Below, piece by piece: positions 63,845 through 64,000 of a stretch of 64,000 nucleotides of DNA (its first letter is position 1; each line of letters opens with the position of its first letter). The notes below the pieces were generated by a model. That model saw nothing but the letters and a program-made list of their open reading frames with translations. It made no database searches and was not told the DNA's origin. This DNA is from Gemmatimonadota bacterium. Its GTDB lineage: Bacteria; Gemmatimonadota; Gemmatimonadetes; Longimicrobiales; Gaopeijiaceae. The position numbers were made by a program, and so were the translations under genes. The stretch spans positions 39,212-103,211 of the forward strand of contig DUBS01000054.1 in NCBI GenBank assembly GCA_012960225.1. The letters run 5' to 3'.

Positions 63845-64000
63845 GTGATTTGGACTCGATTTGAAGTCATGGGAGTGCTAGCAGTGCCTCTGGGACTCAT
63901 GCTTGCACGAACAGATCTGCCGCTCACCCTCGTGGCTCGGGGTGAAACCCAATCCTCTCATACAGAAGCTGATGTCAGCTTCTCCGAGGATGTTACTCCT
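63845..64000 (+). CDS. exported protein, partial (probable c-type cytochrome)
   Basis: GTG 63845 is preceded by AAGGA and begins 52 in-frame codons that run off the window. It starts with a signal-like segment (VMGVLAVPLGLMLAR) and ends SHTEADVSFSEDVTP, which resembles the (F/S)xxDVxPIL start of planctomycete-type or Acidobacterial c-type cytochrome domains. The heme motif would lie just beyond the window. Real gene likely; identity is an inference. Confidence 0.55.
   Translation, partial: MIWTRFEVMGVLAVPLGLMLARTDLPLTLVARGETQSSHTEADVSFSEDVTP

Noticed and set aside
1..64000. CRISPR arrays, transposases, integrases, tRNA and rRNA genes
   Set aside because: No direct-repeat array, no DDE or integrase motif, and no RNA gene structure was recognised by eye; faint or very short ones could be missed.

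Overview
The window looks like a chromosomal segment of an aerobic, Gram-negative-type heterotroph, most plausibly a marine or host-associated Gemmatimonadota lineage. This rests on the gene repertoire: a DUF5117-type metalloprotease, a DUF2911 lipoprotein, DUF6152/DUF6644 proteins, NHL and YVTN propellers, many lipobox and Tat signals, and a MoxR/BatAB operon. I could not run a database search, so the phylum is an inference. The gyrA gene and queuosine genes argue for chromosome rather than plasmid. No rRNA, tRNA, CRISPR array or transposase was seen.

Layout: 1-2.8 kb holds a secreted/membrane module (a partial protein, DUF6152, two tandem DUF6644 membrane proteins and a cytochrome c lipoprotein). 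2.9-8.7 kb is housekeeping: queG, a class V aminotransferase, MazG, a quinone-oxidoreductase-like enzyme, an unknown gene coupled to queE, and a Nudix hydrolase. 8.7-20 kb carries a TolB-like lipoprotein, an M28-PDZ peptidase, a saccharopine-dehydrogenase-like enzyme, gyrA, DUF6941, a CPBP protease, a PLP decarboxylase and three unknowns. 20-23 kb is a phenylacetyl-CoA-epoxidase-like cluster in which PaaD is split into separate MIP18 and zinc-ribbon genes. 23.2-28.8 kb has HupE/UreJ, an NHL protein, the degraded tail of a second class V aminotransferase, DUF2911 and a D-aminoacylase-like lipoprotein.

From about 29.0 to 31.75 kb lies a visibly GC-richer island with a truncated pre-peptidase-C-like gene, a diheme cytochrome and a YVTN propeller. 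A broken YVTN gene start sits at its left edge. 31.8-37.6 kb is a tightly overlapped moxR-DUF58-BatD-like-batA-batB-TPR operon, led by a 45-codon ORF. 37.7-63.8 kb is a catabolic and secretory region: three amidases (one with a CHRD-like tail), a metzincin, two molybdenum hydroxylases (three- and two-subunit), an FG-GAP protein, an NHL protein, a second D-aminoacylase-like enzyme, an APC permease fused to EIIA and TrkA-C domains, a heme-PQQ dehydrogenase, an M19 dipeptidase and an NTF2-like lipoprotein. A cytochrome-like gene runs off the end.

Together the genes suggest a life on peptides, amides, N-acylated or D-amino acids and aromatic or heterocyclic compounds. Hydrolysis occurs mostly outside the cytoplasm, and electrons enter periplasmic cytochromes from Mo- and PQQ-enzymes. 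Codon composition is uniform except in the 29.0-31.75 kb island.
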